From contig JAHBZF010000007.1 of assembly GCA_019635575.1 (NCBI GenBank), positions 1-56,943 on the forward strand: a stretch of 56,943 nucleotides of DNA, written 5' to 3'. The translations under genes were made by a program, and so were the position numbers. Below the pieces are notes generated by a model, which was not told the DNA's origin, searched no databases, and saw only the letters and a program-made list of their open reading frames with translations. Shown here in pieces: positions 16,746-24,859 of this stretch; positions within the stretch are counted from its first letter, which is position 1, and each line of letters starts with the position of its first letter. Origin of the DNA: Pseudolabrys sp. GTDB lineage: Bacteria > Pseudomonadota > Alphaproteobacteria > Rhizobiales > Xanthobacteraceae.

Positions 16746-16749
16746 CGGG
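16736..16749. promoter_or_regulatory. palindromic operator overlapping the pca-operon -10 box
   Basis: CCCGTAAATACGGG has perfect 6-bp arms around AA and covers the -10 hexamer at 16740-16745. A repressor bound here would block the promoter. It differs in sequence from the palindromes at 12403 and 16188, so a second regulator may act here. Confidence 0.5.
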
Positions 16750-16781
16750 TCCGCTCTTGAACTTTCGCCACAGGATCGAAC

Positions 16782-17642
16782 ATGGCGCGTATCACTTCAC
16801 TCGCGGAAGCCGTGCAGGCGGCCGTCCACGACGGCGACACGGTGGCGATGGAAGGTTTCACCCACCTCATTCCGCATGCGGCGGGCCACGAGATCATCCG
16901 TCAGAAGCGAAAAAATCTGACGTTGATCCGCATGACGCCGGACCTGATCTACGACCAGATGATCGGCATGGGTTGCGCGAAGAAGCTGGTGTTCTCGTGG
17001 GGCGGCAATCCCGGCGTCGGTTCGCTGCATCGGCTGCGCGACGCGGTGGAGCAGGGCTGGCCCAACGCGCTCGAGATCGAGGAACATTCCCACGCGGCCA
17101 TGGCCAATGCCTATGAGGCCGGCGCGGCGGGGCTGCCGCTCGCGGTGTTCCGCGGCTATCTCGGCAGCGATCTGCCGAAGGTGAACAAGAACATCAAGCG
17201 CGTCACCTGCCCGTTCACCGGCGAGGAACTGGCCGCGGTACCGGCGCATCGCCCGGACGTGGCGATCATCCATGCGCTGCGTGCCGACAAGGCCGGCAAC
17301 GTGCTGCTGGAAGGCGTGCTCGGCGTGCAGAAGGAAGCGGTGCTGGCGGCGAAGCGCTCGATCGTCACGGTCGAGGAAGTGGTCGACGATCTCGGCCCGC
17401 GCAGCCTCAACGCCGTGGTGCTGCCGGCCTGGACCATCGGTTACGTGGCGGAGGTGCCGGGTGGCGCGTTCCCGTCCTATGCGCAGGGTTACTACGCGCG
17501 CAACAACAGCTTCTACAAGGCATGGGACAATATCGCGCGCGAGCGCGACCCGTTCCTCGCCTGGATGAAAGAAAACGTGCTGGAGAAAGGCCCCGAGGCT
17601 TTCGCCCAGTATGCGCGCAAGCGCGCGGCAGCGGCGGAGTGA
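16782..17642 (+). CDS. 3-oxoadipate CoA-transferase-like, alpha subunit
   Basis: 286-residue class I CoA-transferase alpha subunit (GctA/CatI type): VHDGDTVAMEGFTHLIPHAAGHEI, FSWGGNPGVGSLHRLRDA, VFRGYLGSDL and NVLLEGVLGVQKEAVLAA. Its length fits the CatI-type beta-ketoadipate:succinyl-CoA transferase better than the shorter PcaI (~230). Placed before the thiolase and protocatechuate dioxygenase genes, it most likely converts 3-oxoadipate to 3-oxoadipyl-CoA with succinyl-CoA. A related glutaconate-type substrate is the alternative. The start has AGGA nine bases upstream and lies just after the promoter/operator at 16717-16749. Confidence 0.87.
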   Translation: MARITSLAEAVQAAVHDGDTVAMEGFTHLIPHAAGHEIIRQKRKNLTLIRMTPDLIYDQMIGMGCAKKLVFSWGGNPGVGSLHRLRDAVEQGWPNALEIEEHSHAAMANAYEAGAAGLPLAVFRGYLGSDLPKVNKNIKRVTCPFTGEELAAVPAHRPDVAIIHALRADKAGNVLLEGVLGVQKEAVLAAKRSIVTVEEVVDDLGPRSLNAVVLPAWTIGYVAEVPGGAFPSYAQGYYARNNSFYKAWDNIARERDPFLAWMKENVLEKGPEAFAQYARKRAAAAE

Positions 17643-17647
17643 CGATC

Positions 17648-18418
17648 ATGGTCGATTACAAGCCCAACGAGATGATGACCGTCGCCGCGGCGCGGGCGCT
17701 CAGGAACGAAGACGTCTGCTTCGTCGGTATCGGTCAGCCCTCGGCAGCCGCCAATCTGGCGCGGCTGTCGCATGCGCCGAACGTGACGTTGATTTACGAG
17801 TCCGGCACGCTCGGCACTAAGCCGACCGTCCTGCCGCTCTCGATCGGCGATGGAGAACTTTGCGAGACCGCACTGACGACGGTGTCGGTGCCGGAGATGT
17901 TCCGCTACTGGCTGCAGGGTGGCCGTATCTCGGTCGGCTTCCTCGGCGGCGCTCAGATCGACAAATACGCCAATCTCAACACGACGGTGGTCGGCGACTA
18001 CAACAAGCCGAAGGTGCGCCTGCCCGGCGGCGGCGGTGCGCCGGAGATCGCCACGTCCTGTGGCGAAATTTTCATTATCATGGCGCAAGGCAAGCGTTCG
18101 TTCGTGGAGAAGATCGACTTCTTCACCTCGATCGGTCACGGCAGCGGCGGCGACAGCCGGCAGAAGCTCGGCATCAAGACCAAGGGGCCGACGCGGCTGA
18201 TCACCGATCTGGCGATCTATCAGCCGGACCCGGAGACCAAGGAGATGATCGTCACGTCGATTCATCCCGGCGTCACCCGTGCGCAGATTCAGGAGAACAC
18301 CGGCTGGACTGTGCGTTATGCCGCGCAGGTAGCCGAGACGCCGGTGCCGACGGCGCATGAGTTGGATATCCTGCGCGAGTTGCAGGCCCGCACCGCGCGC
18401 GCCCACGCGGCGGCGTGA
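17648..18418 (+). CDS. 3-oxoadipate CoA-transferase-like, beta subunit
   Basis: 256-residue beta subunit (GctB/CatJ type). The catalytic glutamate is expected at Glu51 in YESGTLGTKP, equivalent to the active Glu of glutaconate CoA-transferase beta. Other family wording: FLGGAQIDKYANLNTT, RLPGGGGAPEIAT and TDLAIYQPD. The ATG at 17648 lies 5 bases after the alpha-subunit stop, so the two are coupled; a longer upstream reading would overlap alpha and is rejected. Works with the alpha subunit and the thiolase. Confidence 0.87.
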   Translation: MVDYKPNEMMTVAAARALRNEDVCFVGIGQPSAAANLARLSHAPNVTLIYESGTLGTKPTVLPLSIGDGELCETALTTVSVPEMFRYWLQGGRISVGFLGGAQIDKYANLNTTVVGDYNKPKVRLPGGGGAPEIATSCGEIFIIMAQGKRSFVEKIDFFTSIGHGSGGDSRQKLGIKTKGPTRLITDLAIYQPDPETKEMIVTSIHPGVTRAQIQENTGWTVRYAAQVAETPVPTAHELDILRELQARTARAHAAA

Positions 18419-18444
18419 GCAATCGATTATTGGAGTGATCTGAG

Positions 18445-19656
18445 ATGGCGACACGCGACGTTTTTCTCTGCGATGCGGCCCGCACGCCGATTGGTCGCTA
18501 CGGCGGCTCGCTTGCCAAGGTGCGCACCGACGATCTCGCTGCGGCGCCGATCAAGGCGCTCATTGCGCGCAATCCGAAGGTGGACTGGGAAGCGATCGAT
18601 GAGGTCGTGCTCGGCTGCGCCAATCAGGCGGGCGAGGACAACCGCAACGTCGCGCGTATGGCGGCGCTGCTCGGCGGTCTCCCGGTGGCGGTGCCGGGCA
18701 TCACGCTCAACCGTCTGTGCGCGTCCGGTCTCGATGCGGTCGGAACCGTTGCGCGCGCGATCCGCGCCGGCGAGATCGAGATCGGCATCGCCGGCGGCGT
18801 CGAGTCGATGACCCGTGCGCCGTTCGTGCAGGGCAAGGCGACCGAGGCGTTCTCGCGCAGTGCCGAGATTTACGACACGACCATCGGCTGGCGTTTCGTC
18901 AATCCGCTGATGAAGCAGCAATACGGCATCGACTCGATGCCGGAAACCGGCGAGAACGTCGCCGCCGAGTTTCAAGTGACGCGCGCTGATCAGGATGCCT
19001 TCGCGTTGCGTTCGCAGCAGCGCGCGGGCAAGGCGATCGCCGCCGGTTACTTCAAGGCCGAGATCGTTCCGGTCAGCATCGCCGGCCGCAAGGGCGAGAC
19101 GGTTGAGGTGTCGGCGGACGAGCATCCGCGCCCCGAGACGACGATGGAGCAACTTGCCAAGCTCAAGACCCCGTTCCGCAATCCCGGTACCGTGACGGCT
19201 GGCAATGCGTCCGGCGTCAACGACGGCGCGGCGGCGATGATCCTCGCCTCGGAAGACGCCGTGAAGAAATATGGGCTGACGCCCCGTGCCCGCGTGCTCG
19301 GTCTCGCGTCGGCCGGCGTGCCGCCGCGCATCATGGGCATCGGCCCCGTGCCCTCGACGCAGAAGCTGATGGCGCGGCTCGGCATGAAGATCGGCGATTT
19401 CGATTTGATCGAACTCAATGAGGCGTTCGCGTCGCAGGGCCTAGCCTGCATGCGCCAGCTTGGACTCGCCGACGATGCCGAACACGTCAATCCGCACGGC
19501 GGTGCGATCGCGCTCGGCCATCCGCTCGGCATGTCGGGCGCGCGGCTGGCGATGACGGTGGCGCACGGCCTGCAGGCGCGGCAAGGCAAGATCGGCCTTG
19601 CCACCATGTGTGTCGGCGTCGGACAAGGTGTATCGATGGCGCTGGCGCGCGTCTGA
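18445..19656 (+). CDS. pcaF: beta-ketoadipyl-CoA thiolase
   Basis: 403-residue thiolase that cleaves 3-oxoadipyl-CoA to succinyl-CoA and acetyl-CoA, the last step of the beta-ketoadipate pathway. Nucleophile Cys92 in [10 protein letters not shown]; the later motifs [16 protein letters not shown] (His) and CVGVGQG (Cys) complete the active site. LNEAFASQ and the RYGGSL-like start match PcaF. It starts 26 bases after the CoA-transferase beta gene with GGAGTGATCTGAG upstream, and is followed 15 bases on by pcaH. Confidence 0.92.
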   Translation: MATRDVFLCDAARTPIGRYGGSLAKVRTDDLAAAPIKALIARNPKVDWEAIDEVVLGCANQAGEDNRNVARMAALLGGLPVAVPGITLNRLCASGLDAVGTVARAIRAGEIEIGIAGGVESMTRAPFVQGKATEAFSRSAEIYDTTIGWRFVNPLMKQQYGIDSMPETGENVAAEFQVTRADQDAFALRSQQRAGKAIAAGYFKAEIVPVSIAGRKGETVEVSADEHPRPETTMEQLAKLKTPFRNPGTVTAGNASGVNDGAAAMILASEDAVKKYGLTPRARVLGLASAGVPPRIMGIGPVPSTQKLMARLGMKIGDFDLIELNEAFASQGLACMRQLGLADDAEHVNPHGGAIALGHPLGMSGARLAMTVAHGLQARQGKIGLATMCVGVGQGVSMALARV

Positions 19657-19671
19657 GGGGAGCAGAAGTCG

Positions 19672-20379
19672 ATGTCGCTGATCTATCCGACCAAGGGGCT
19701 GATCGATTATCCGAGGCATCTGAGCCCCGGATACAAGAGCACCATCAAGCGGTCGCCGTCGAAGCCGCTGATCGTCGTGCCGCACACGCTGTCGGAACTG
19801 ACCGGCCCGGTCTACGGTCACAACGCCATCGAAGACGGCGACAACGACCTGACCAAGATGCACAAGGGCGAACCGCTCGGCGAGCGCATCATCGTTCACG
19901 GGCAGATCCTCGATGAGGACAAGCGGCCGGTACCGGAAGTGCTGGTGGAGCTATGGCAGGCCAATGCCTGCGGCCGCTACGTGCACATCGTCGATCAGCA
20001 CCCGGCGCCGCTCGATCCGAATTTCACCGGCGCGGGCCGCACGCTCACCGACAAGAACGGCTACTACAAGTTCGTCACCATCAAGCCGGGCGCCTATCCG
20101 TGGGGCAACCACCACAATGCGTGGCGTCCGAACCACATCCACTTCTCGCTGTTCGGTCACTCGTTCCTGTCGCGACTGGTGACGCAGATGTATTTCCCCG
20201 GCGACTACCTGTTCCCGTTCGACCCGATCTTCAATTCGGTCACCGACGAGAAGGCGCGCAACCGCATGATCGCCACCTTCGATCTCGATAACACCGTGCC
20301 GGAATGGGCGCTGGCGTTCCGGTTCGATATCGTGCTGCGCGGCCGCGAAGGCACGCCGATGGATGAGGAGAAGCACTGA
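19672..20379 (+). CDS. pcaH: protocatechuate 3,4-dioxygenase beta subunit
   Basis: 235-residue intradiol dioxygenase beta chain, carrying the non-haem Fe(III) that cleaves protocatechuate to 3-carboxy-cis,cis-muconate. Iron ligands Tyr103, Tyr142, His155 and His157 have the same spacing (39, 13, 2) as Tyr108/147/160/162 of the Pseudomonas putida chain. Other family wording: LDPNFTGAGRTLTD, KPGAYPWGN, RPNHIHFSL. It starts 15 bases after pcaF and is followed by pcaG after 2 bases. Usual pcaDC genes upstream are absent here. Confidence 0.95.
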   Translation: MSLIYPTKGLIDYPRHLSPGYKSTIKRSPSKPLIVVPHTLSELTGPVYGHNAIEDGDNDLTKMHKGEPLGERIIVHGQILDEDKRPVPEVLVELWQANACGRYVHIVDQHPAPLDPNFTGAGRTLTDKNGYYKFVTIKPGAYPWGNHHNAWRPNHIHFSLFGHSFLSRLVTQMYFPGDYLFPFDPIFNSVTDEKARNRMIATFDLDNTVPEWALAFRFDIVLRGREGTPMDEEKH

Positions 20380-20381
20380 TC

Positions 20382-20984
20382 ATGTCCGACCTGACCCCCT
20401 CGCAGACCGTCGGCCCGTTCTATGCCTATGGCCTGACGCCGAAAGGCCGCGCGCACTGGGACCCGGACGGCACCTATAGCTGGAAGGAAACCGTCGGCGA
20501 CAATCTGATCACGCCCGATGCCTCCGGCCAGAAGATCCATATCACCGGCGTCATCCGCGACGGCGACGGCGTGCCGATTCCGGATGCGATGTTGGAAATC
20601 TGGCAGGCGGATTCGCAGGGCCGTTACGCGCATCCGCGCGATCCGCGTGCGCCCAATGCCAGCTTCAAGGGCTTCGGCCGCTCGGCCTGCAACAAGCAGG
20701 GCGAGTTCGGCTTCGACACGATCAAGCCCGGTCAGGTGCCGGGTCCGAACGGCAAGTTGCAGGCCCCGCATGTGGTGGTGTGCATTTTCTCGCGCGGCAT
20801 GCTGCGGCAGGTCTATACGCGCATGTATTTCCCGGACGAGGCTGCCAACGCTACCGACCAGATTCTCGCGCTGGTGCCGGAAGACCGCCGCCACACCCTG
20901 ATCGCCAGGAAGGAGAAGGACGGCGTCTATCGCTTTGATATCAAGGTGCAGGGCGACGACGAGACCGTGTTCTTCGAGATCTGA
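20382..20984 (+). CDS. pcaG: protocatechuate 3,4-dioxygenase alpha subunit
   Basis: 200 residues, the usual length. PSQTVGPFYAYGL at the start, DAMLEIWQADSQGRY, and FSRGMLRQVYTRMYFPDE are alpha-chain hallmarks. It lacks the full set of iron ligands, as alpha chains do, and contributes to the substrate pocket of the (alpha-beta)n enzyme. Last gene of the plus-strand pca group; a strong terminator follows at 21066. Confidence 0.95.
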   Translation: MSDLTPSQTVGPFYAYGLTPKGRAHWDPDGTYSWKETVGDNLITPDASGQKIHITGVIRDGDGVPIPDAMLEIWQADSQGRYAHPRDPRAPNASFKGFGRSACNKQGEFGFDTIKPGQVPGPNGKLQAPHVVVCIFSRGMLRQVYTRMYFPDEAANATDQILALVPEDRRHTLIARKEKDGVYRFDIKVQGDDETVFFEI

Positions 20985-21065
20985 TCCGGAATACTGCCCA
21001 CTAGGAGTGGGCTGCGCCGGGCATGGGGCAGGTGACTCTTAGTTCATACCTCAGCAAACGATCGC

Positions 21066-21098
21066 AAAAACCCGTCAGACCTTGTCTGGCGGGTTTTT
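21066..21098. terminator. bidirectional rho-independent terminator after pcaG
   Basis: AAAAACCCGTCAGAC, a 3-base CTT loop, then GTCTGGCGGGTTTTT: a stem of about 10 bp (one G-T pair) with an A-run before and a T-run after. It ends the pca operon and isolates it from the one-carbon genes. The 174 bases from here to 21272 hold no gene that I can support. Confidence 0.85.
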
Positions 21099-21272
21099 CT
21101 TGCGTTGGGCGTTGCCCATTCTTATCTCCCAACTTTCGTGGGCGAGTTTTGTGGTTGACGATATGCGCGGGCGGGGGTTCGATTTGCGCCGGGCTCAACA
21201 GCCTGACTCGAACCGGCAAGCACGCAAATGGCTCACAAGACCGGTAGCAGGGACACGTCTAGGGAGGCGTCT

Positions 21273-22697
21273 GTGAACGAAGTTCTCCTTCAGGAGATCG
21301 CCAGCTTCTGCCGTCAGCGCGGGCTGGCGGAATCCACTTTCGGTCGCCGCGCCGTCAATGACGGCAAGCTCGCCGCGCGGCTGCGCAACGGCGGGCGCAT
21401 CACCACCGACACGCTCGAACGCATCCGCTCGTTCATGGCGGAAAGCGGCGACAGCGGTGGAGACGATGGTTTGCGCCGTGTGGCGCCGCTGTCCGCAGCC
21501 ATCCCGGCGCGCCCGCCGGAGCCGCCGCGTCAGACCATGGTGCCGCCCGGCGCGCCGCCGGTGGACAAGGACGACCCGCAGCGCAACTTTCGCTTCTTCG
21601 ACAATCGGCAGAAATACCTGCTGTTCGTGAACACCTGCTCGGAGAAGTGGGAGATCGCGAACCGCATCGGCCTCGAACTGGGCAGCTTGCATCCGCGGCC
21701 GCCGGCGCTGCGCGTGTTCGATGCCGGCGTCGGCGACGGCACCGTGCTGTCGCGGGTGATGCGGCAGATGCACGACAAGTTTCCGCACACGCCGTTCTAC
21801 ATCGTCGGCAAGGAGATCAGCCTCGAAGATATCCGCCTGACCATGCAGAAGATGGCGGACCGCTTCCACGAGCATCCCTCGACGGTGCTGGTGCTGACCA
21901 ATCTCGCTTACGCCGAAGCGCCGTGGCTCGCGGTGAAATCGCTGACTGCCGCCGCGAGCACCGTGTGGAAGGAAGTGCCGCTCTCCGGCACCTCGTCGCA
22001 CGGTTTCGAGGAGCAGATCACCGCGCTCGAGCCGTTCCTCGCCGAGAACTGGAAGGCGAAGGTGTCGCAGAAGAGCGGCAATCCGGTCTATGAACGGCCA
22101 GTGATTCTGGTGCTCTATCGCGAGGATCATCGCTTCCTGCTCGACCCGATCATTCCCAAGCCCGGCGGCACCACCGCCGACTACGATCTGGTCATCGCCT
22201 CGCAACCCTATCGGGCGCGCGCGTCGCTCGATTTCAAGGCGAAGCGCGTGCTGGCGCCGCTGGCGCGTGCGCTCGGGCCGGGCGGGCGGATGATCGCGAT
22301 CCATTCCTATGGCCACGATCCGGGCATGGATCTGATCCACAAGGTCTGGCCGGACGATAATCCGTTCGCGCACAGCCGCCACGATCTGCTCAAGGCAGTG
22401 AAGAATGAATTGGGTGCCGCCGCGCGCGATCTCAATTTCAACGCCTATTCCGATCAGCGGTCGTTGTTCCGCTACGACATGCATACGCTGCCGTCGGAAA
22501 TCTCCGCGTCGATCGGTACGTCGACCTTGTTGGCGGCGTGGAACGCGGCGATCTATGTGGCGCAGGTGGAGGACGACCGGCTTGCCGACGTCAATGCCGA
22601 TCGCCGCTACATCGAGGCGACGCGCGAAGTGCTGCAGCAGCACGGCGGGCTATGGTTCTACGACGAGTCGTTCGTCATCTCCCGCCGTCGCGAGTGA
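21273..22697 (+). CDS. SAM-dependent methyltransferase-like protein with N-terminal HTH-like domain
   Basis: 474 residues from the GTG at 21273, chosen because AGGGAGG lies six bases upstream; an ATG at 21228 adds 15 residues but has no ribosome site. Residues 1-56 form a small helical domain (ESTFGRRAVNDGKLAARLRNG), found in Rhizobiales proteins and resembling a DNA-binding fold. A proline-rich linker follows to about 100. From about 145 there is a class I methyltransferase fold with motif I FDAGVGDGTVL (149-159). Its stop overlaps the start of the MTHFR-like gene by 4 bases, so the two are coupled. Substrate not recognisable. Confidence 0.75.
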   Translation: MNEVLLQEIASFCRQRGLAESTFGRRAVNDGKLAARLRNGGRITTDTLERIRSFMAESGDSGGDDGLRRVAPLSAAIPARPPEPPRQTMVPPGAPPVDKDDPQRNFRFFDNRQKYLLFVNTCSEKWEIANRIGLELGSLHPRPPALRVFDAGVGDGTVLSRVMRQMHDKFPHTPFYIVGKEISLEDIRLTMQKMADRFHEHPSTVLVLTNLAYAEAPWLAVKSLTAAASTVWKEVPLSGTSSHGFEEQITALEPFLAENWKAKVSQKSGNPVYERPVILVLYREDHRFLLDPIIPKPGGTTADYDLVIASQPYRARASLDFKAKRVLAPLARALGPGGRMIAIHSYGHDPGMDLIHKVWPDDNPFAHSRHDLLKAVKNELGAAARDLNFNAYSDQRSLFRYDMHTLPSEISASIGTSTLLAAWNAAIYVAQVEDDRLADVNADRRYIEATREVLQQHGGLWFYDESFVISRRRE

Positions 22698-23587
22698 GCG
22701 TGTCCGCGTTCACTCTCGAGGCGACGCGGCCCACGGCAGACGAGCTGGCGCGGCTGGCCGCGCTGGTGCCGCCGGGACAGCCGCTCTATTTGAGCCACGT
22801 CCCGTCGCAGAGTTTGTGCGAGATGGCGGATCTCGCCATCGCCGTGCATCGCGCCGGGCTCGATCCGGTGCTGCATCTCGCGGCGCGGCGGATCGCGTCG
22901 GCGGACGATCTGACGGAATGCCTCAAGCGCGCCTGCGGCGAGGGCGGGATGCGCCGCGTGCTGGTGATCGGCGGCGACATTCCCAAACAGCTCGGGCCTT
23001 ATGCCGATGCGCTCGCGTTGATCCGGACGATGGATTGGCGTGTCCTCGGAATCGAGGAGATCGGCATCGCTGGTCATCCGCAGGGCCATCCGGTCATCGC
23101 CGCCGATACGATGGCGCGGGCTTTGACCGACAAACTTGCGGCGGCCCGCGATGCGGGACTGCGTGCGCACATCGTCACGCAGTTCGTGTTTTCCGCCGCG
23201 CCGATCCTGGCCTTTGTGCGCGACCTGCGTGACGCCGGCGTGACCTCACCGGTCCGGATCGGCGTCGCAGGGCCGACCAAACTCACGGCGCTGTTGCGCT
23301 ATGCGGCGCGCTGTGGCGTCGCCGCCTCGGCGCAAGGTTTGATGTCGGGCGCCGCCACGGCCTTGGCGTTTGGCGGCCGGGTAGGCCCCGATGCGATCCT
23401 TGATGCGTTGCGCGGCGCGGCCCCGGCGCTCGGCGATATCGCGCCGCATTATTTTTCGTTCGGCGGGCTGATCGAGACAGCGCGTTATGCGTCAGTCGTA
23501 GCACCAATCGTCCCCGGACGTGCTATCACTCCCCCCGAACAGGAATTCGCCGACCAAGAGCTTCCCAATCAAGAACCCGTGTCATAG
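22694..23587 (+). CDS. methylenetetrahydrofolate-reductase-like protein
   Basis: 297 residues from the GTG at 22694, which overlaps the upstream stop (GTGA). The fold is the MTHFR TIM barrel: LYLSHVPSQSL, DLAIAVHRAGLDPVLHLAARRI, RVLVIGGDIPKQLG, GIAGHPQGHPVI, IVTQFVFSAAPILAF and PVRIGVAGPTKLTALLRYA correspond to the FAD/folate-barrel strands of MetF. It is shorter and divergent from housekeeping MetF, so it may serve a dedicated one-carbon route (methylene-THF and methyl-THF interconversion) with its neighbours. The end is read into an acidic tail just before the MetE-like gene. Confidence 0.82.
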   Translation: MSVSAFTLEATRPTADELARLAALVPPGQPLYLSHVPSQSLCEMADLAIAVHRAGLDPVLHLAARRIASADDLTECLKRACGEGGMRRVLVIGGDIPKQLGPYADALALIRTMDWRVLGIEEIGIAGHPQGHPVIAADTMARALTDKLAAARDAGLRAHIVTQFVFSAAPILAFVRDLRDAGVTSPVRIGVAGPTKLTALLRYAARCGVAASAQGLMSGAATALAFGGRVGPDAILDALRGAAPALGDIAPHYFSFGGLIETARYASVVAPIVPGRAITPPEQEFADQELPNQEPVS

Positions 23588-23620
23588 CGGGTCCGCCGTT
23601 CTCAGGAGGAACATTCGACC

Positions 23621-24724
23621 ATGCAACGGACCAAGCCACCCTTCCGCGCCGACCATGTCGGCTCGATCCTGCGCACCGCCGCGATCAAGGACGCGCGCGC
23701 CAAGCACGAGAAAAAGGAAATCACTGACGCCCAGCTCAAGGCGGTCGAGGATCGCGAGATCGAGAAGATCATCAAGAAGCAGGAAGAGATCGGCCTGCAG
23801 CTCGCCACCGACGGCGAATTCCGCCGCTCGTGGTGGCACTATGATTTCTTCAGCATGCTCGACGGCGTGCGGCTGGAAGCCTCCGACCACGGCATCCAGT
23901 TCCAGGGCATGCAGACCAAGATGCAGGTGCTGCGCGTCGACAGCAAGATCGGTTTCTCCAACCATCCGATGCTGGAGCATTTCAAGTTTCTCAAGGCGCA
24001 CACCAAGGTGATGCCGAAGATGTGCATCCCGGCGCCGACGGTGATGCATTTCCGGCTTGAGCCCGGTTCGGTGAACAAGAGCGCCTATGCCAGCCGCGAC
24101 GCGATCTTCGACGATCTCGCGGTGGCGTATCAGAAGGCGATCAAGGCATTCTATGATGCCGGTTGCCGCTATCTGCAGTTCGATGACACCGCCTGGGCCT
24201 ATCTCTGCTCGCAGGAGGAGATGAAGAAGGCCAAGGATCGCGGCCTCGACGTCGATCACCTGCAGGACAGCTACACGGCGATGCTCAACAAGGCGCTGGA
24301 AGCCAAGCCCGCCGACATGACCATCACGACCCATGTTTGCCGCGGCAATTTCCGCTCCACGTTCATTTCGTCGGGCGGCTACGAGCCGGTCGGCAAGAGC
24401 CTGCTCGAGAAGTGCAACTACGACGGCTACTTCCTCGAATACGACACCGACCGCGCCGGCGGCTTCGAGCCGCTGCGCTTCCTGCCGAAGGGCAACAAGA
24501 TGGTGGTGCTCGGTCTCGTCACCTCCAAGCAGGGCCGGCTCGAACCGAAGGACGACATCAAGCGCCGTATTGACGAGGCAACGAAGTACGTCGCGCTCGA
24601 TCAGTTGTGTCTGTCGCCGCAATGCGGCTTTGCTTCGACCGAGGAGGGCAACGTGCTTGCCGAGGACGAACAGTGGGCCAAGCTGAAGATGATCGTCGAT
24701 CTCAGCAAGGAAGTCTGGGGCTGA
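23621..24724 (+). CDS. cobalamin-independent methionine-synthase-like protein (MetE C-terminal domain), copy A
   Basis: 367 residues, the length of single-domain MetE-like proteins (YxjG type) rather than full MetE (~750). The zinc ligands of MetE are all present: His-x-Cys in THVCRGNF, Glu in YFLEYDTD, and Cys in LSPQCGFAS. It should transfer a methyl group from a folate or another donor to a thiol; the donor in stand-alone core proteins is uncertain. AGGAGG precedes the start. It lies 33 bases after the MTHFR-like gene and is followed by a paralogue at 24860. Confidence 0.87.
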   Translation: MQRTKPPFRADHVGSILRTAAIKDARAKHEKKEITDAQLKAVEDREIEKIIKKQEEIGLQLATDGEFRRSWWHYDFFSMLDGVRLEASDHGIQFQGMQTKMQVLRVDSKIGFSNHPMLEHFKFLKAHTKVMPKMCIPAPTVMHFRLEPGSVNKSAYASRDAIFDDLAVAYQKAIKAFYDAGCRYLQFDDTAWAYLCSQEEMKKAKDRGLDVDHLQDSYTAMLNKALEAKPADMTITTHVCRGNFRSTFISSGGYEPVGKSLLEKCNYDGYFLEYDTDRAGGFEPLRFLPKGNKMVVLGLVTSKQGRLEPKDDIKRRIDEATKYVALDQLCLSPQCGFASTEEGNVLAEDEQWAKLKMIVDLSKEVWG

Positions 24725-24734
24725 CATTCGCGTT

Positions 24735-24824
24735 ATCACCGGGGCCGCGCGCAGCGTGTGTCCCGGCGATCCACCTTCCATCTCCTCTTCCTTTAAGATG
24801 AACCCTCAGGCCAAGCCCGAGGGT
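24735..24824. repeat. two intergenic palindromic repeats between the metE-like paralogues
   Basis: First unit 24735-24770: ATCACCGGG and CCCGGCGAT, one mismatch, around a GC-rich loop. Second unit 24802-24824: ACCCTC-A-GGC-CAA-GCC-C-GAGGGT, a near-perfect hairpin. Both resemble palindromes scattered in Bradyrhizobium-like genomes. They may attenuate transcription between the two paralogues. Confidence 0.6.
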
Positions 24825-24859
24825 GACAGGCGAGCAAGGCGAGAAGCCGGAGGCTAATC

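Noticed and set aside
21150-21240. A tRNA-like T-loop (GGTTCGA) before the methyltransferase gene
   Set aside because: No matching acceptor stem, anticodon arm or CCA; the stem pairs fail on both strands.
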